From Buxus sempervirens (taxonomy: Eukaryota > Streptophyta > Magnoliopsida > Buxales > Buxaceae): DNA of 64,000 nt. Positions within the stretch are counted from its first letter, which is position 1. Each line of letters begins with the position of its first letter. The position numbers and the translations under genes were made by a program. Location of the stretch: NCBI GenBank assembly GCA_947561395.2, contig OX387192.1, positions 36,787,520-36,851,519 on the forward strand, written 5' to 3'. This document shows positions 48,001-59,764 of this stretch, in pieces. Under the pieces are notes generated by a model, which worked only from the letters and a program-made list of their open reading frames with translations, was not told the origin of the DNA and searched no databases.

Positions 48001-51000
48001 CAACCCACGGACCTATGCAGGAGCAAACAACATGGAACTGAAATTAGCAGGAAAACATTAATGCCATTGACAAATTCCAGAATGTATCATGCATATATAA
48101 ATACAAGTAAAGCTTTCACCACCCAAATAAAAAAAACATGGGCACTGAGGATAAATACTTCTTTCCCACAGTTGATAAGCATAACATAATAATTAAGGGA
48201 AAACAAAAAGATTGTTGTTCAGCATGTGATAGTAATTAAAAAAAGATTTACCATAAAAGGTAAGGAGAGCACTCCTGATGTAGGCACTTCATCCTCCTCT
48301 TGCATAACTTTTAGTGTTTTCTCCTTTGCTTTTTCTAGTAAAATTGATGCCTTGTCCTGGTCCGAGTCAAGTGATGGTTCATCTTCATCATCATCATAGC
48401 TACTGTCGTCACTGCTACCACTGTCCTTCATAGAATTCATTTTTCTAGACAAGAGTGCATGTTGATGGAGCTGTTCAGAGATAGCAGCTCGAGTACCTTC
48501 ATCCTGGGCATTCAGGCCACGCTTTAGTATGCGTTTTGCCCATCTGGAGCTGTTTTTGTGCTTCAGTGTCATACGTTCCTGGAACAAATTAAAAGGGAGA
48601 AACAAAGCACATTATAATCTTCTTACTGGTAATCAAGAAGAAAATACTATATCTTTCAAGCTGGTAATGGAAGATGAAGTAATTGCAATTCTAAATCCAG
48701 AATAAGGCTTCACACACCTCAGCCCGTTTGAATTCTTGCTTCATGGCATGTTCTTTAACAGCTTCAGGATCCGTTAGCATTTCTGAGGATGTTGCTTTCA
48801 GCTTATCCTTTTTCAACAAGCGATGATATGTCTTGGACTTTATTTTCTTAATGTGCTTAGCCTTCAATTCATGACGGAAAAGAAGACTGCGCATTTTTGC
48901 AAGTCGATTCTGGCGCTCCTTTACATCATCAAGAGATATCTGCCAAAAAGCAGCAAAAAGAAAGCAATAAATAGGTAAGCATAATAAGTACAATGGATGT
49001 AATGTCAATAAAGAGGTGAAAAAAAACTACAAAATGCAAGATTAAAAAATTTTTAAAAAAAAAAATGTAGAGTTCCAAAGATTCCATAGATATCCAGTTC
49101 CAACCCCATTTAATCTTCAATTAGAACTAAGAGGAGTTTCAAAGATTTCATAGATGCTCATTGATACGATAATAATCAAGAATTGAAGGAGATTCCCATC
49201 CCATAGAAAAGGTTTCTAGGTGAAATGACAAGACAGACTGAATCAGCAAGCTTGGGATGTCAGTCAGAAAATTATAGTCTACGAAGTACTTCAAAAGTTG
49301 ATTCCTTCTTGACCACCTTTTCCATTCTATCTAAGAATGAATAATCTAAAACACAATATCTGTCAAAGCATTGCAAAACCAAAGTACGCAGTCCCTTGGG
49401 AGAAATTTACATTAAATACCAGGTATTGTGAAACAAAAAGCACTTAGGAGCTCTATACCATGTTAAGTTCAAGAAGCCTTGAACCATCCTTTCTGTGTGC
49501 TTCCACAATATTGGCATCGTGAACAAGTGAAGCGATCTTCTTCTCAAAATCAGTTCTAGGTTCAAACTCAGAAGCAATTGCTCCTACAGTGGAGAACCCC
49601 AAGTTTATATCTTCATCAAAGTAAATTGTTGGTGCTTCCCTATTCCTCTTGACTAAGGGCTCCCATTTAGTAATGTCCTTTTTTGATATTTCATAAGCTG
49701 CCTTCCTCTCCATCTTCTCTTGATCTGCTTTTGGAAGTGGTGCTTGGACAGACATAGCCTTCTTCTCCAGTTGATGCATTCTCTTCCTGAGCTTGCTATA
49801 CCCTGGCTTCCCATGTAAAGGATCCAGAAGATCCTGAATGCTAAGGCGACTCTCACCTTCCAGTGCATCCCTGCTTGGATTGAATTCAGACTCCGGATAA
49901 GCCTCAGATACAACAACATTCTTCTTACTCTTCTTACCTGAAAACATTTTTTTTACATTGTGTACTCAGTCATGATATAATCAAATGCAAACTTAACTTT
50001 ATCTGAGGATGAGGAAACTAAGAACTCTGTCCTACCTTCAAACACATCACTTGGCATTCCAGTGATTCCTTGCAACATCCTTGAATGCCTTCCATCATCT
50101 TCCTCATCCGCCTCATCCCCAGAGTGATTTGAACTGTCCCTTTTACCTTTATTTTCACTGACATACTCACCACCAATGTCATCATCGTCTGATGGCAAAT
50201 TTTCATCCTACGAATGCAAAAATAGAATGACTAAATGAAGAAAATAAAGATTTACATAAAAGACAAGTACTAATAGGTTGTACATGCAGCTGAATAACAT
50301 TCAGATCAATAAAATAAATTTTTACTTCCTATTATTTTCTTCTCTCAGATAAATTATGTTGACATTATCATCTGACACTTTATCCTTCCGCACTTATACT
50401 AGTAACTTTGGCGTCACAAACGCAAAGAGATCCGATCTAAGAAAAAAAAGAAGCTCGAGTTGAGCCCACGCTGAATGATTTATATATTCAGCTTTTCTTA
50501 AATTCATCAGCTAGCGATTAGTTGTTTTTTCAAATTGTTGTCTCGATTTTCTTTCTGTTCATATAAGAATTTTCGGAACATCGTTAAACAAATTTCAAGC
50601 AGTGTGGATAAAGTGGTTTACAAGCAATGAGAAGGAAAAAGAAAACATTCCCATTGTCTTCACTTTGCAGATCTTCGAGGCAAAAGGAGGCCAACAGATC
50701 AGAAAGAAAGACACATATCAGGACCGAATAGCACCAATCAACGGATTTGAAACTAAAGGAGTTTGGATAGAGGGATCAAGACCTCAACAAACCTCAAATT
50801 CATCGGGGAGCTCGTACTCGAGGTTATCTACGGGGTCGAATCGTCGATTCTTCTTCGACTCCTCCTCCGGTGAACGTTCTTCGTACTCGTAGGTACCACT
50901 AATGCCCAATTCTCCTTCATCGGAGTCGATCACTTCGTCACTGTTATTAGGTTTAGGGTTTAGGAGTTCTATCTCCTTTCGCAACACAGATGGTAAACGA

Positions 51001-51119
51001 GGACCGGTCTTCCTTTGCTCATTCTTCTTCTTTTTGGATGGAAAGCGCTTTCTCTTCATTCCATCTCGCCCTCGACTATGCTCATTCTGACTTCTTCCCT
51101 TTCTCTTTTTCTCCGCCAT
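45008..51119 (-). CDS. UTP14: U3 snoRNP / SSU processome protein UTP14
   Basis: A nucleolar component of the small-subunit processome needed for early 18S pre-rRNA cleavage; in yeast it recruits the helicase Dhr1. Eleven exons in transcript order: 50793-51119, 50036-50207, 49459-49937, 48718-48939, 48252-48578, 47662-48012, 47491-47571, 47243-47326, 46776-47147, 45307-45438 and 45008-45163. They give 900 residues, typical for plants. The N-terminus is a basic nuclear signal (KRKRFPSKKKKNEQRK), followed by acidic runs. Conserved blocks are LPKADQEKMERKAAYE, ITKWEPLVKRNREAPTIYF, KIKSKTYHRLLKK, LKHKNSSRWAKRILKRG and the C-terminal LPGWGQW at 751-757. PEFNPASSVGALNRPEVVKK and a Lys-rich tail follow. 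The start is the first in-frame ATG. The 172-nt exon and the exon after it are phase 1, and all joins keep frame. Confidence 0.95.
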
Positions 51120-52013
51120 CGGAGAGAGTTCCGGTGTAATGGCGGCCGGAGAAAGACCAATGCAGAAAATTATCTTCCGCTGGGGAGGTCGGCTTCAAAC
51201 ACTTTAGGGGTGCAATTTGGTCGGTTCGGTTCGGTTTTCCTATCAAACCAAAACCAAACCGAGCTACAGAAAACCAAACCGAAAAAGGAATCAGAATGAA
51301 ATGAAAAACTAAGCCAAAAATATTTGATTCAACCGAAAACCCAACTGGAAACCAGAATTTGAGAAGAGAGGGAGAAATGGGGTCAAACTCCTGGCTCATG
51401 ATTGTAAAGCAGACTGAAAACGAATTAGGTTCAAGCAAGAATTCCACAGCTGAGAACGAGGAAGAGAAAACTCGTAAAAACCCTACAAACCTCTACTTGA
51501 AAATTCATCTTTGGAGCTATTAATTGAAACCCTAACTCATCTGTGACACAATATCCTCGTCCAGAATCCGAAGGATGACATCAACTGTAAATAATTTCTT
51601 GATATAAAGAGAAAATAGTCCGCACCTTGACGAAATCTGATGACAAATAAGCAGGAAGAAAAGAGCCTTCTCTGTCTAAAAAACTAAGAATCCAAAAAGG
51701 TTCAGGTTTGTTGCGCTTTTCTTTTCCGTCCGCTTTACCCTGCAGTACGGCCGTGTTGCTGAGGGCTTCTAAATTAATTCCCGATCCGAGCAAGACCTTT
51801 GTCAGGCGGCCCGGACTCTTAAACCATGGGTGGCTCTTAAACGTTGGGTGGCTCAGGCTCGGCCTAGGCTCATTACTTTTATTTTTTTTAAGCAACCAGT
51901 CTAATGAAAAAGAATATTAAACTGAAGCTATAACAAGGTGCTTTTTATTTATTTATTTATTTATAGGGATATTTAATGTCCTCCAACAATTCCAGTTCCC
52001 CAGTTAGAGGTGT
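51120..52013. other. Intergenic: UTP14 promoter side
   Basis: A stretch near 51206-51290 has CGGTTCGGTT and AACCAAACCGA repeats and begins AGGGGTGCAATTTGGTCGG, like a hAT-MITE end. I could not find a matching right end. No gene. Confidence 0.45.
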
Positions 52014-52848
52014 AAGTAGGGCGGGTTGGATCGGGTTATGAGAGTTCGGGCTCAACCTAATCCAGGATTTATTAACCCAAACTCGTCGTTGACCCACCCT
52101 AACCCAAATTCTCTAAACCCAAACCTAACCAAACATTATTATTTGAGTTCGGGTTGGTCAAAACAAAATGTAAGATTTTGAATTTTTGTTATAATTATAA
52201 AATATTGGAATATCATTCATTAATTCGTCTATTAACATGCTTTTATGTTTGTTTGTTATAAATGCAAATATTACAAATTCTTCTTGATTTGTTCTTTGAA
52301 TTTGGGAAAAAGACACTTAATTAATTTATTTCTTTAAAAAATTTAAAATATAATGCAAACTCACTATATTTGTGGTTTTGCACAATCTTTCTTGTAGAGT
52401 ATGTGCTTCCAAATATCACATTCATTGTAACATATATGTATATGTATGTGAGTATAAAATTATTTATTTGACAAAAATTCATAAACTTATTATTACATGT
52501 TAATAATTTATGTTTAATAGTTGATTGCATAAATACAATAACAATAAAAAAAAGAAAAAGAAAACAATGATACATATATATACAAATAAATATTAACTTA
52601 TATATATATATATATTTGGTGGAGTTTTATACATATATCTATATGAGAGCATGTATATAAAGTCAAAATTAACTTCGGGTTTTTCGGGTTGTATAGCTTG
52701 AACCCAAGTCCAACTCAAACTCAAGTTTGGGCTCGAAATGAAACCCAATCCAAACCCAAACCCAAACTCAAAGCTCACTTTGAGCTCTTATTCGGGTTGG
52801 GTTGGGTTGGGCTGGCTTTGGGGCGGTCTGGGCTAGATTTACAGCTCT
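52014..52848. mobile_element. Probable hAT-like non-autonomous element
   Basis: The left end TAGAGGTGTAAGTAGGGCGGG matches, inverted and imperfectly, the right end whose minus strand reads TAGAGCTGTAAATCTAGCCC. Both ends then carry many GGGTT/AACCC-type subterminal motifs. The flanks (CCCCAGT and CCCCAAGT) resemble a damaged 8-bp target duplication. The inside is AT-rich with no coding frame. Confidence 0.6.
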
Positions 52849-53922
52849 ACCCCCAAGTATACCAATTTATCACCTTAAGGTTTTTAGTAAGTAACAATTG
52901 CCCTCCTTTTAAGGGATTCCACAATTAAAATCATAACTAAGAAAATATAAATTGACAAATTTACCATCACATATTTACATTTAAAAGCTTTATTTATACG
53001 TTTGAGTACCAAAAACGCCTTGATCTAGATGTGAATTGGGTCTAGTGTTTTTAATTTCAGTCAATTTTGTAAATATTAAACCAACCTACTAAAGGGTAAT
53101 TTTGGTATTTGATTTTGAATAATAAGAATACGATTAAAATTTTAACAATCAAACATCTAAAAAGAGGAGAGTGTTGCACAGGAAACCTCAATATGGTAAA
53201 TTGCTATTTCAAAAACCTCAAAGTGAAAAGTTGAATTGTCTAAAACCACAAAGGGGAAAACTATAACTGTCCCTTATTTATTTATTTATGGGGATGATAT
53301 CCTTGCAATTTTCTAGTTTTTGGGAGATTTTGCCACCTGTACCATTCAGTGGTTGAGTTTTTTTGAACGAGAAAACCCATTTATACATTTATAACAAGAA
53401 GAAGAATATCCTAATCGTTGGGTTGGATGCTACACATAGCAGCATCTCCCACAAACTGCAAATACAAATGTTTTAGTCCTTGCATATTGCCCATTTTTTG
53501 TTTCCATAACATGGGTAGTGGGATGAAATCGTCTGCCAAGTCTAATCCATAAGCATGGACTGACGGACAAGCCTCACCTAGAAGGCCATATAAAATACTT
53601 TATTTGTTATAAGAAGCTGAGTATCATATGACTCAGTCGTAAGCTTGTGTTTGGCTGTAAAAAGCTGAGTATCATATGACCGACAAGAACCATCTGCTAT
53701 AGAAACTGCCCAAATGAAAAGAATGCAATCCTGTTGGAATATAAACATATAAGCTCAAAATTTTAACCCATTAATATTACAAGAAGCCCTTGATAACATA
53801 AATCATTTTCACTGGGAAAATGAGGTTTTCTATAAATCAAGACAGGGTGACAAGAGGAGGTAACATGCTTAAACATACAAATCCACAACAAAATATAGTA
53901 CAGAACCTTGAAGCAGTCGCCT
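52849..53922. other. Intergenic and PARP2 3' UTR
   Basis: AT-rich. A 19-bp direct repeat (AAGCTGAGTATCATATGAC) occurs at about 53616 and 53662. No gene. Confidence 0.55.
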
Positions 53923-56900
53923 CTAGAACTTAAAATTTACTTGAATGACATAGCGCATCCGAATTTGATCTACATTGTACACTATGTACTCATTGTACAG
54001 TAAACTTCCCTGGAAGAAGATTCAAATTGCAGTTATTAATTCATAAAACTTTGGATCATGTCTCACAAATATTAATATTCAATTATAGTGCACTGTACCT
54101 TAGGCCCCTGTTTCTCTTTCGGCTTTCCCAGTGGTACTACAACACCATCTTCAAGTTGTTGAAATTCTGATGGATCTGGAGCTGTTGCACCAACTCCCTT
54201 TGTGCTAAAATATTTAATTGTAAATCAGCCAATCATGCTACATACCTATAGTCAATCTTGACAATTGAATACTGCATCATTGTCACTAAATATTTCATAT
54301 TTCATCAAACAGCAGAAGTTGGTTGCGACTTGGGCATTAGATATGAAGAGGTAGAGGGAACAAGAAGGATGTCAGATATTCATTTCATTTCTGATATATT
54401 ATTGCTGCTGTATCGCATACATACATTGTAAATCCAGTCTATTTGGAATGGAATTCAAATGAAACAAAGCAAATTTGTGCTCCAATAGGTCGCAGTGGCT
54501 TTGAGAAAAATGCGCTCCCATAGGTGGCAGTGCCTTTGAGAACAAAGGCTTAGTCTAAAAAAACAACTCTCATCTTTAATTGTTCAAGAAATTCACAGTT
54601 ACAAACAGTTTCTTCTACAGGCAAGTCAATCAACAAACTATCTGCAGATGAACGAGTGGCCAAAGCAAGCTTGCCAGCATCAAGCTCGTATTTTTGTTTC
54701 TAGTTCTTAATTTTTTGGACACAACTATTCCACAAGAAAACAAAACCAAATCTGAACCATGTCATGTAGTTTTGGAGGTACAGTTGACGACAATAGATTT
54801 CCCCTTTGGCCGTCTATTACTATACTCATTTGGTCATTAGTAAGAGACCAGAGATTTGTATCCGCACTAAATCAAGCAAATTTGTCAGCAGAAATTAGGA
54901 AAGGATGATAGATATATTGATAAGGAGATATAAAATAAAAGACCTTAGCTTTCCCTCTGGTAATTGATCAGCACTATAATTTGCAGTAAAAAGCTCAGCC
55001 GTATCACCTAGTGCAACCTGTGCCATGAAATTTAACAATAACAAAAATAATAATCTTTCAAGCCATATTATAATATGGAAAAGGCAGGAAGGTGGAAAGG
55101 GGGGAGAAAAAAACGACAGGATAGCAAGAACATCTTGTGGAAGCTGAATAACTCAACCACATTCCACATAAGTTAAAAAAAAAGTACTCTGCTCATCAAT
55201 CTCAGGCAAATTTCAGAGTGAAGACTGAAATAGTAACAAATAAAATCATAACCATTTATGCAATAATATGAACTAGGCGGGAAACCTTTCCAGCTTTCTA
55301 AAGTTAAAAGTGTCTGGTAACAGACAAATGGATTGCATTTTACGCATCCATGAGAAAATGACTAAGCTGCCAGCCACTAAAACCAGATCTCACCTTATGA
55401 TGATAGTCATCATATATTTTTATAGAGAAAAAGAAGAAAATGTTGGGCTAAACAACCTCACATAGAAGCAATACACCAGCCCTAGATGCATGAGTTGAGT
55501 AGCAGTAGTTTGCACTTTTGGAAAACATATCCGCAAAGTAAACCCCCTTTCCAAACATGTAACCTGTTACAGGTGCTTCTGGTGGAGCAATGCGCAACCC
55601 TGTTGTATACAACAGCAGAAGTAGCAATCAAATGTTATGCAGTGCCCTGAAATCATAATAAAATTGAAATAAGAAGGTTTTTCTTTACTCATTACCGAAA
55701 AAAAGGAAGAGAAAAGGTATTCCTCCCCTCATGTATGATGCACCTCGAAAGCAATACTTAACCATGCTAGAAATAATCGATACCACCAAGAATTCTCTAG
55801 GACAAAATTGGACCTGAATTATTGATTTCAACCATCCAGTCTAATGCCACATTTTCAATTTGTGGGCCACATTATTATGACTGCTCGAGAGAATGAGATG
55901 GATCAGAAAACAAATATCATCCAATCAGGCCCAAATTTGCCAAGAATTACACCACACCAGAGCCATTTACTAGTTTGTGTCCCATGCTGATGTCATGATG
56001 CTACCATTTCAGTAGACGAAAGAGTCAAAATAGCTCAATGAGACGCTAAGCAGTTTAAAAATCAGAAAAAAATATTACACTAAAAGGACAACCTTGTGAT
56101 AAAATGCCAGTCCAATTAGTGAGTCGGGAACCATGCCACAAAAGCATCCTATTTTTTGTATTTGAGAACTGCATATAGTAATAATGAGAACACCATAATT
56201 AAAAGCTTCAAGACAATTTTATTATGGAAACAGCCAAACAAACATTCCCAACCTTCTAAAGAGCAAAAGAAGAAACTTCCACTATGAATCTAGGATTGTG
56301 AAGGATTAAAATAAATACTATTACCTTTTTGAAGCGTTCACTTTCACCTTCTCTAGAAACCCTAAATATTTGGACAATATCAACAGTGTAAGTTGTATGT
56401 GTTTTTGCATGAGTGTTCTTCATGTACTTCTCAATCTGGAAAAAATGAAAATAACCCATTATTAGAGAAACCTCTTATTCCTGTCCTTTTATTATAACTT
56501 GATTATTATTATTATTATTATTTTTTTTTTTTTTTTGGGTAGTTAAAACACCAGACCTGCAGATATAAGGACTAAATTAGGCATAAAACAAAGACAAAAA
56601 CCACTAAAAATTTCTTTGAATGATTGAATCAACGTCAACTGGTGTCATTTTACAATAAAACCAAATTATTGAGCATAAAACATAGACAAATACCATCATG
56701 AATTCCTTTGAATCAGCTACAACTGGTGCTAGTTCGCAATGAAGGCGTAGGTAGCAAGAGTACAACGGATCTTCCTACAATGAGCAAATTTAGAAAATTA
56801 TAGAAAACCGATGAAAATGTAGACTACAAATAAGACAATAAAGAAAACACAAACAAAAGGTATTCTATAATATATTTACCACTCAAAAAGGAGGGGCGGG

Positions 56901-58749
56901 GGTGTAAAGGTACATAAAATTTGGCAGTTGGTGCTGAATTGATGGGAGAAATAAGATGGTTTAGGAAGGTTGCGTAAGGTTAGCAGCCAATATAAAAACT
57001 TTTGCTCAATCTAAATATAACATTAATCTTGAATTAAAATCCCGTATACATGCTAGGGCATTCGCCAAAAACGGTGCATTTCAATGGAGCTTGGTTATGG
57101 TGAAAAATAAGCAATGGTTGGCTAGGACATCATCCCTAAACAATACGTTGCCGCCCAGTTGCAGTGAGAAGCAAGTAAAGGTTCTTACGTCAAGTTGGAT
57201 GAGTTTCTCAACCACGAACAAAGGGTATGCTATCATATATTTACCATTCTCTTTTCTTTTGGTGAATGAGTTTCACAATCTTGATGTTTCCACATGCTAC
57301 AATCAGAGGACTTCAGAGGTAATTTGTTCTACAGTGGAAGAGAATAGATGTATTCCACTCAAGCAAAAAGAAAAATCTTGCAAGACATTGTTATTAGATC
57401 TCATATGATTTATGAAGCAAAATGATGTGCAACAAAGATGTAAGATATTCACAAAATGCATAGCTTTAATACTAGGAAGAGGAAGGCCCAAATAGAAGAT
57501 AAGATGAAGGAAAGTATGTTAAGATTGTCAGCCTACATTGAAAATAGAATTAGGAGAAGACTATTAGAAGGTATGACGAACAAGAAGTTAAGTACATGGA
57601 TGGAATCAGATACAAACAATTTAAATGCATATCATTTGACACAATACATAGGTTTTGACATATAGGTATTCCAAACCAGAGATTCATGTTGTTGGATACA
57701 ACTAACAAGGATAAGGCATTTCATTATTATTTTTTTGTTATTACTGGAGTTTGTAATAGAGACAAGAAGGCTTTGAGACATTTCCTAGGGGATATCTCAT
57801 GCTTAAATGCACAGCCAGTCTGAGTATGGAAAGCAACAAATAAAATAGGTACCTGTGTCTCACTGCCATCCTCAAGTAACTTAGTCGCCACTTCAATTTC
57901 ACCTAAGGCTTCAATCTTCAAGTGGAACACAAGGAGGTCAGTACATCCTGAAAACTTAACCAACGAAATAAGAAAATAGATGAAATAGAAAAGCCAATGT
58001 ATATCGTACATAAGATCCGAATCTGATTACATTCTCATCATGCATACATTTAAAAGTAAAAAAATAAGTTTGTTATGATAATAAGGTTGTTATGATAATA
58101 AGGTTCTAACATCATGGAACAAATAAAGCAAGATAGTGAAGTAGGGAGTATATTTTTACTTCTTCCAGATCACAGACGGATGGGTATTATTAAAGGACCA
58201 AAAAGAAATTTTCAGAAGCAAAAGAGGAAACAACAGAAAACCATAGAGGAAGATCAGGCCATCATATTCAAGAAAGATAAATGGCATCTGCTTTGTGTTT
58301 CAAGAAAACAACCCAATCAGATAATAAGCACTTGGCCTTTCTCATACTTAACATAAAAAATAGGCATCAAAGTAGCAGAGTGATCTGTTGCAAGGCAACG
58401 AATGTGAACAAAAAAATACGCACTGCTGCAATTTTATGAAACAATTTACTAATGCTAAAAATCAAGGAGCATAAATTTAGTAAGTTGTAAAATGATGGCA
58501 TGAGTGACAGCATGAGGGGAAGGGGCCCACCATTTCTAGCTTGAGCTTTAATTTTTGCGGGGTGTCAATGACAAATTCACCTGTCATAATTTACATTTCA
58601 ACATAAGATTCACACCGTGTGAAAGCTCACATAGATCCCAGAAGAACAGTTGAATTTATGCCATTTCTCTCACCTCTCCCCATTCAGACCCCTAAGATCA
58701 TCACAGGGAGGGAGAGCCCATTCAGATCCCTAAGATCATCACAGGGAGG

Positions 58750-58786
<37 letters not shown>

Positions 58787-59383
58787 GAAGACTTACGCAT
58801 CTTTTTAAAACCAAAATCATGGGGTATAATGGTGTAAAATTCTCTGCATCAGAACATCAAACAGAAGTTTACATGAAATATTAAAGTAAAAATATTGGTT
58901 ATGACCAAAATTAAAGTGCCACTTGTCCATGTAAAGAAATAAAAGATTTTAAATAGAAAGTATAACATAGATGGCAATAATAGTGCATCAACATGAAGAT
59001 TAGCTCAACCATGATGGAGGTAATGAAAAGTGGATCCAATTGAGCAATTCCCAAAAAACAATTGTAAAAAACAGATGCTTACCCGCTTAATTGCTCAAGC
59101 TCTCTCCTATCAAATTGACCAATAACATCAGCAATCCTCTTCAAAACATCATAACCCTATGTGCTCAAAGAGGGAAAAAAAAGTCTTTACGAAATAAAGA
59201 AAAAAAAGTAAAATACCATGACACAATAGTGATTTTTTTTTCTCAATTCATTTTTCTATTATTGGTAATATTTCTGAATATCGACAGGAACTTGTGTGTG
59301 TGTGCATCTAGGAGTTCAAGCACTTACCTTCAAAATTGTACCTTTACTTAGCTTGCCCAGTGGCAACTTTTTTGCATTGTACC
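53923..59383 (-). CDS. PARP2: Poly(ADP-ribose) polymerase, PARP2 type, C-terminal part
   Basis: A nuclear DNA-damage-activated enzyme that adds ADP-ribose chains from NAD+. Twelve exons in transcript order: 59328-59383, 59083-59156, 58797-58843, 58531-58580, 57853-57915, 56694-56774, 56325-56435, 56093-56168, 55457-55599, 54944-55017, 54099-54204 and 53923-54009. They give 322 residues plus stop. The regulatory helical domain starts with [20 protein letters not shown]. The catalytic domain carries the His of [11 protein letters not shown], the Tyr of GKGVYFAD and the Glu of [13 protein letters not shown], so the H-Y-E triad is complete. The first exon seen begins in phase (GG TAC), so an upstream exon is required. 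The N-terminal SAP and WGR regions of about 300 residues were not found before the retrotransposon at 59765. They may lie beyond it and beyond the window, or the gene may be truncated. The N-terminal boundary given is the splice acceptor, not a start codon. Confidence 0.93.
58752..58783. repeat. (GA)n microsatellite beside a PARP2 splice donor
   Basis: On the sense (minus) strand it is a CT tract that begins about 13 nt after the donor of the 47-nt PARP2 exon (GATGC, then GTAAGTCTTCACT). Confidence 0.95.
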
Positions 59384-59588
59384 CTAGGAATGACATGGAA
59401 AGAATATCAACAAAATAAAAAGATAATTAACAGTGCAATATAATAAATAAAAGACATTCAAATATATACAACTTATCCCTCAAGTGAAAAACACAAGTTA
59501 ACGATCCCCAACATTAAAAGGGAAAAAAATGAAGGGAAGGGAATAAGGAAGAGGAAACAAGGGAGGGAGAAAAGAAAAAGAATCTTAC

Positions 59589-59661
59589 GACACCCTGCAG
59601 CAAGAACTTCAAAAAAGATGTTTGATGAAGTTGCGATTTCTCCATCATAAAATTGAAGACT
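59589..59661 (-). other. Splice-bounded open segment upstream of PARP2, identity unknown
   Basis: A 73-nt frame reads LQFYDGEIATSSNIFFEVLA. It follows a strong pyrimidine tract and AG, and ends at GTAAGATT. Its end phase (one base) fits the first recognised PARP2 exon, giving a CR-YNAKKL join. The sequence does not match the MMEIG-type residues expected just upstream in PARP2. It may be a cryptic or replacement exon, or coincidence. Confidence 0.3.
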
Positions 59662-59764
59662 CTAAAGGAAAGAGAAAGGAACATCACAAAAGATGTTTTT
59701 AGTAGTTTCAATTTATTCCTCTTGTACCTTTGTTTCTATGGCACCATTTTGCAGTTTTTTTTCG

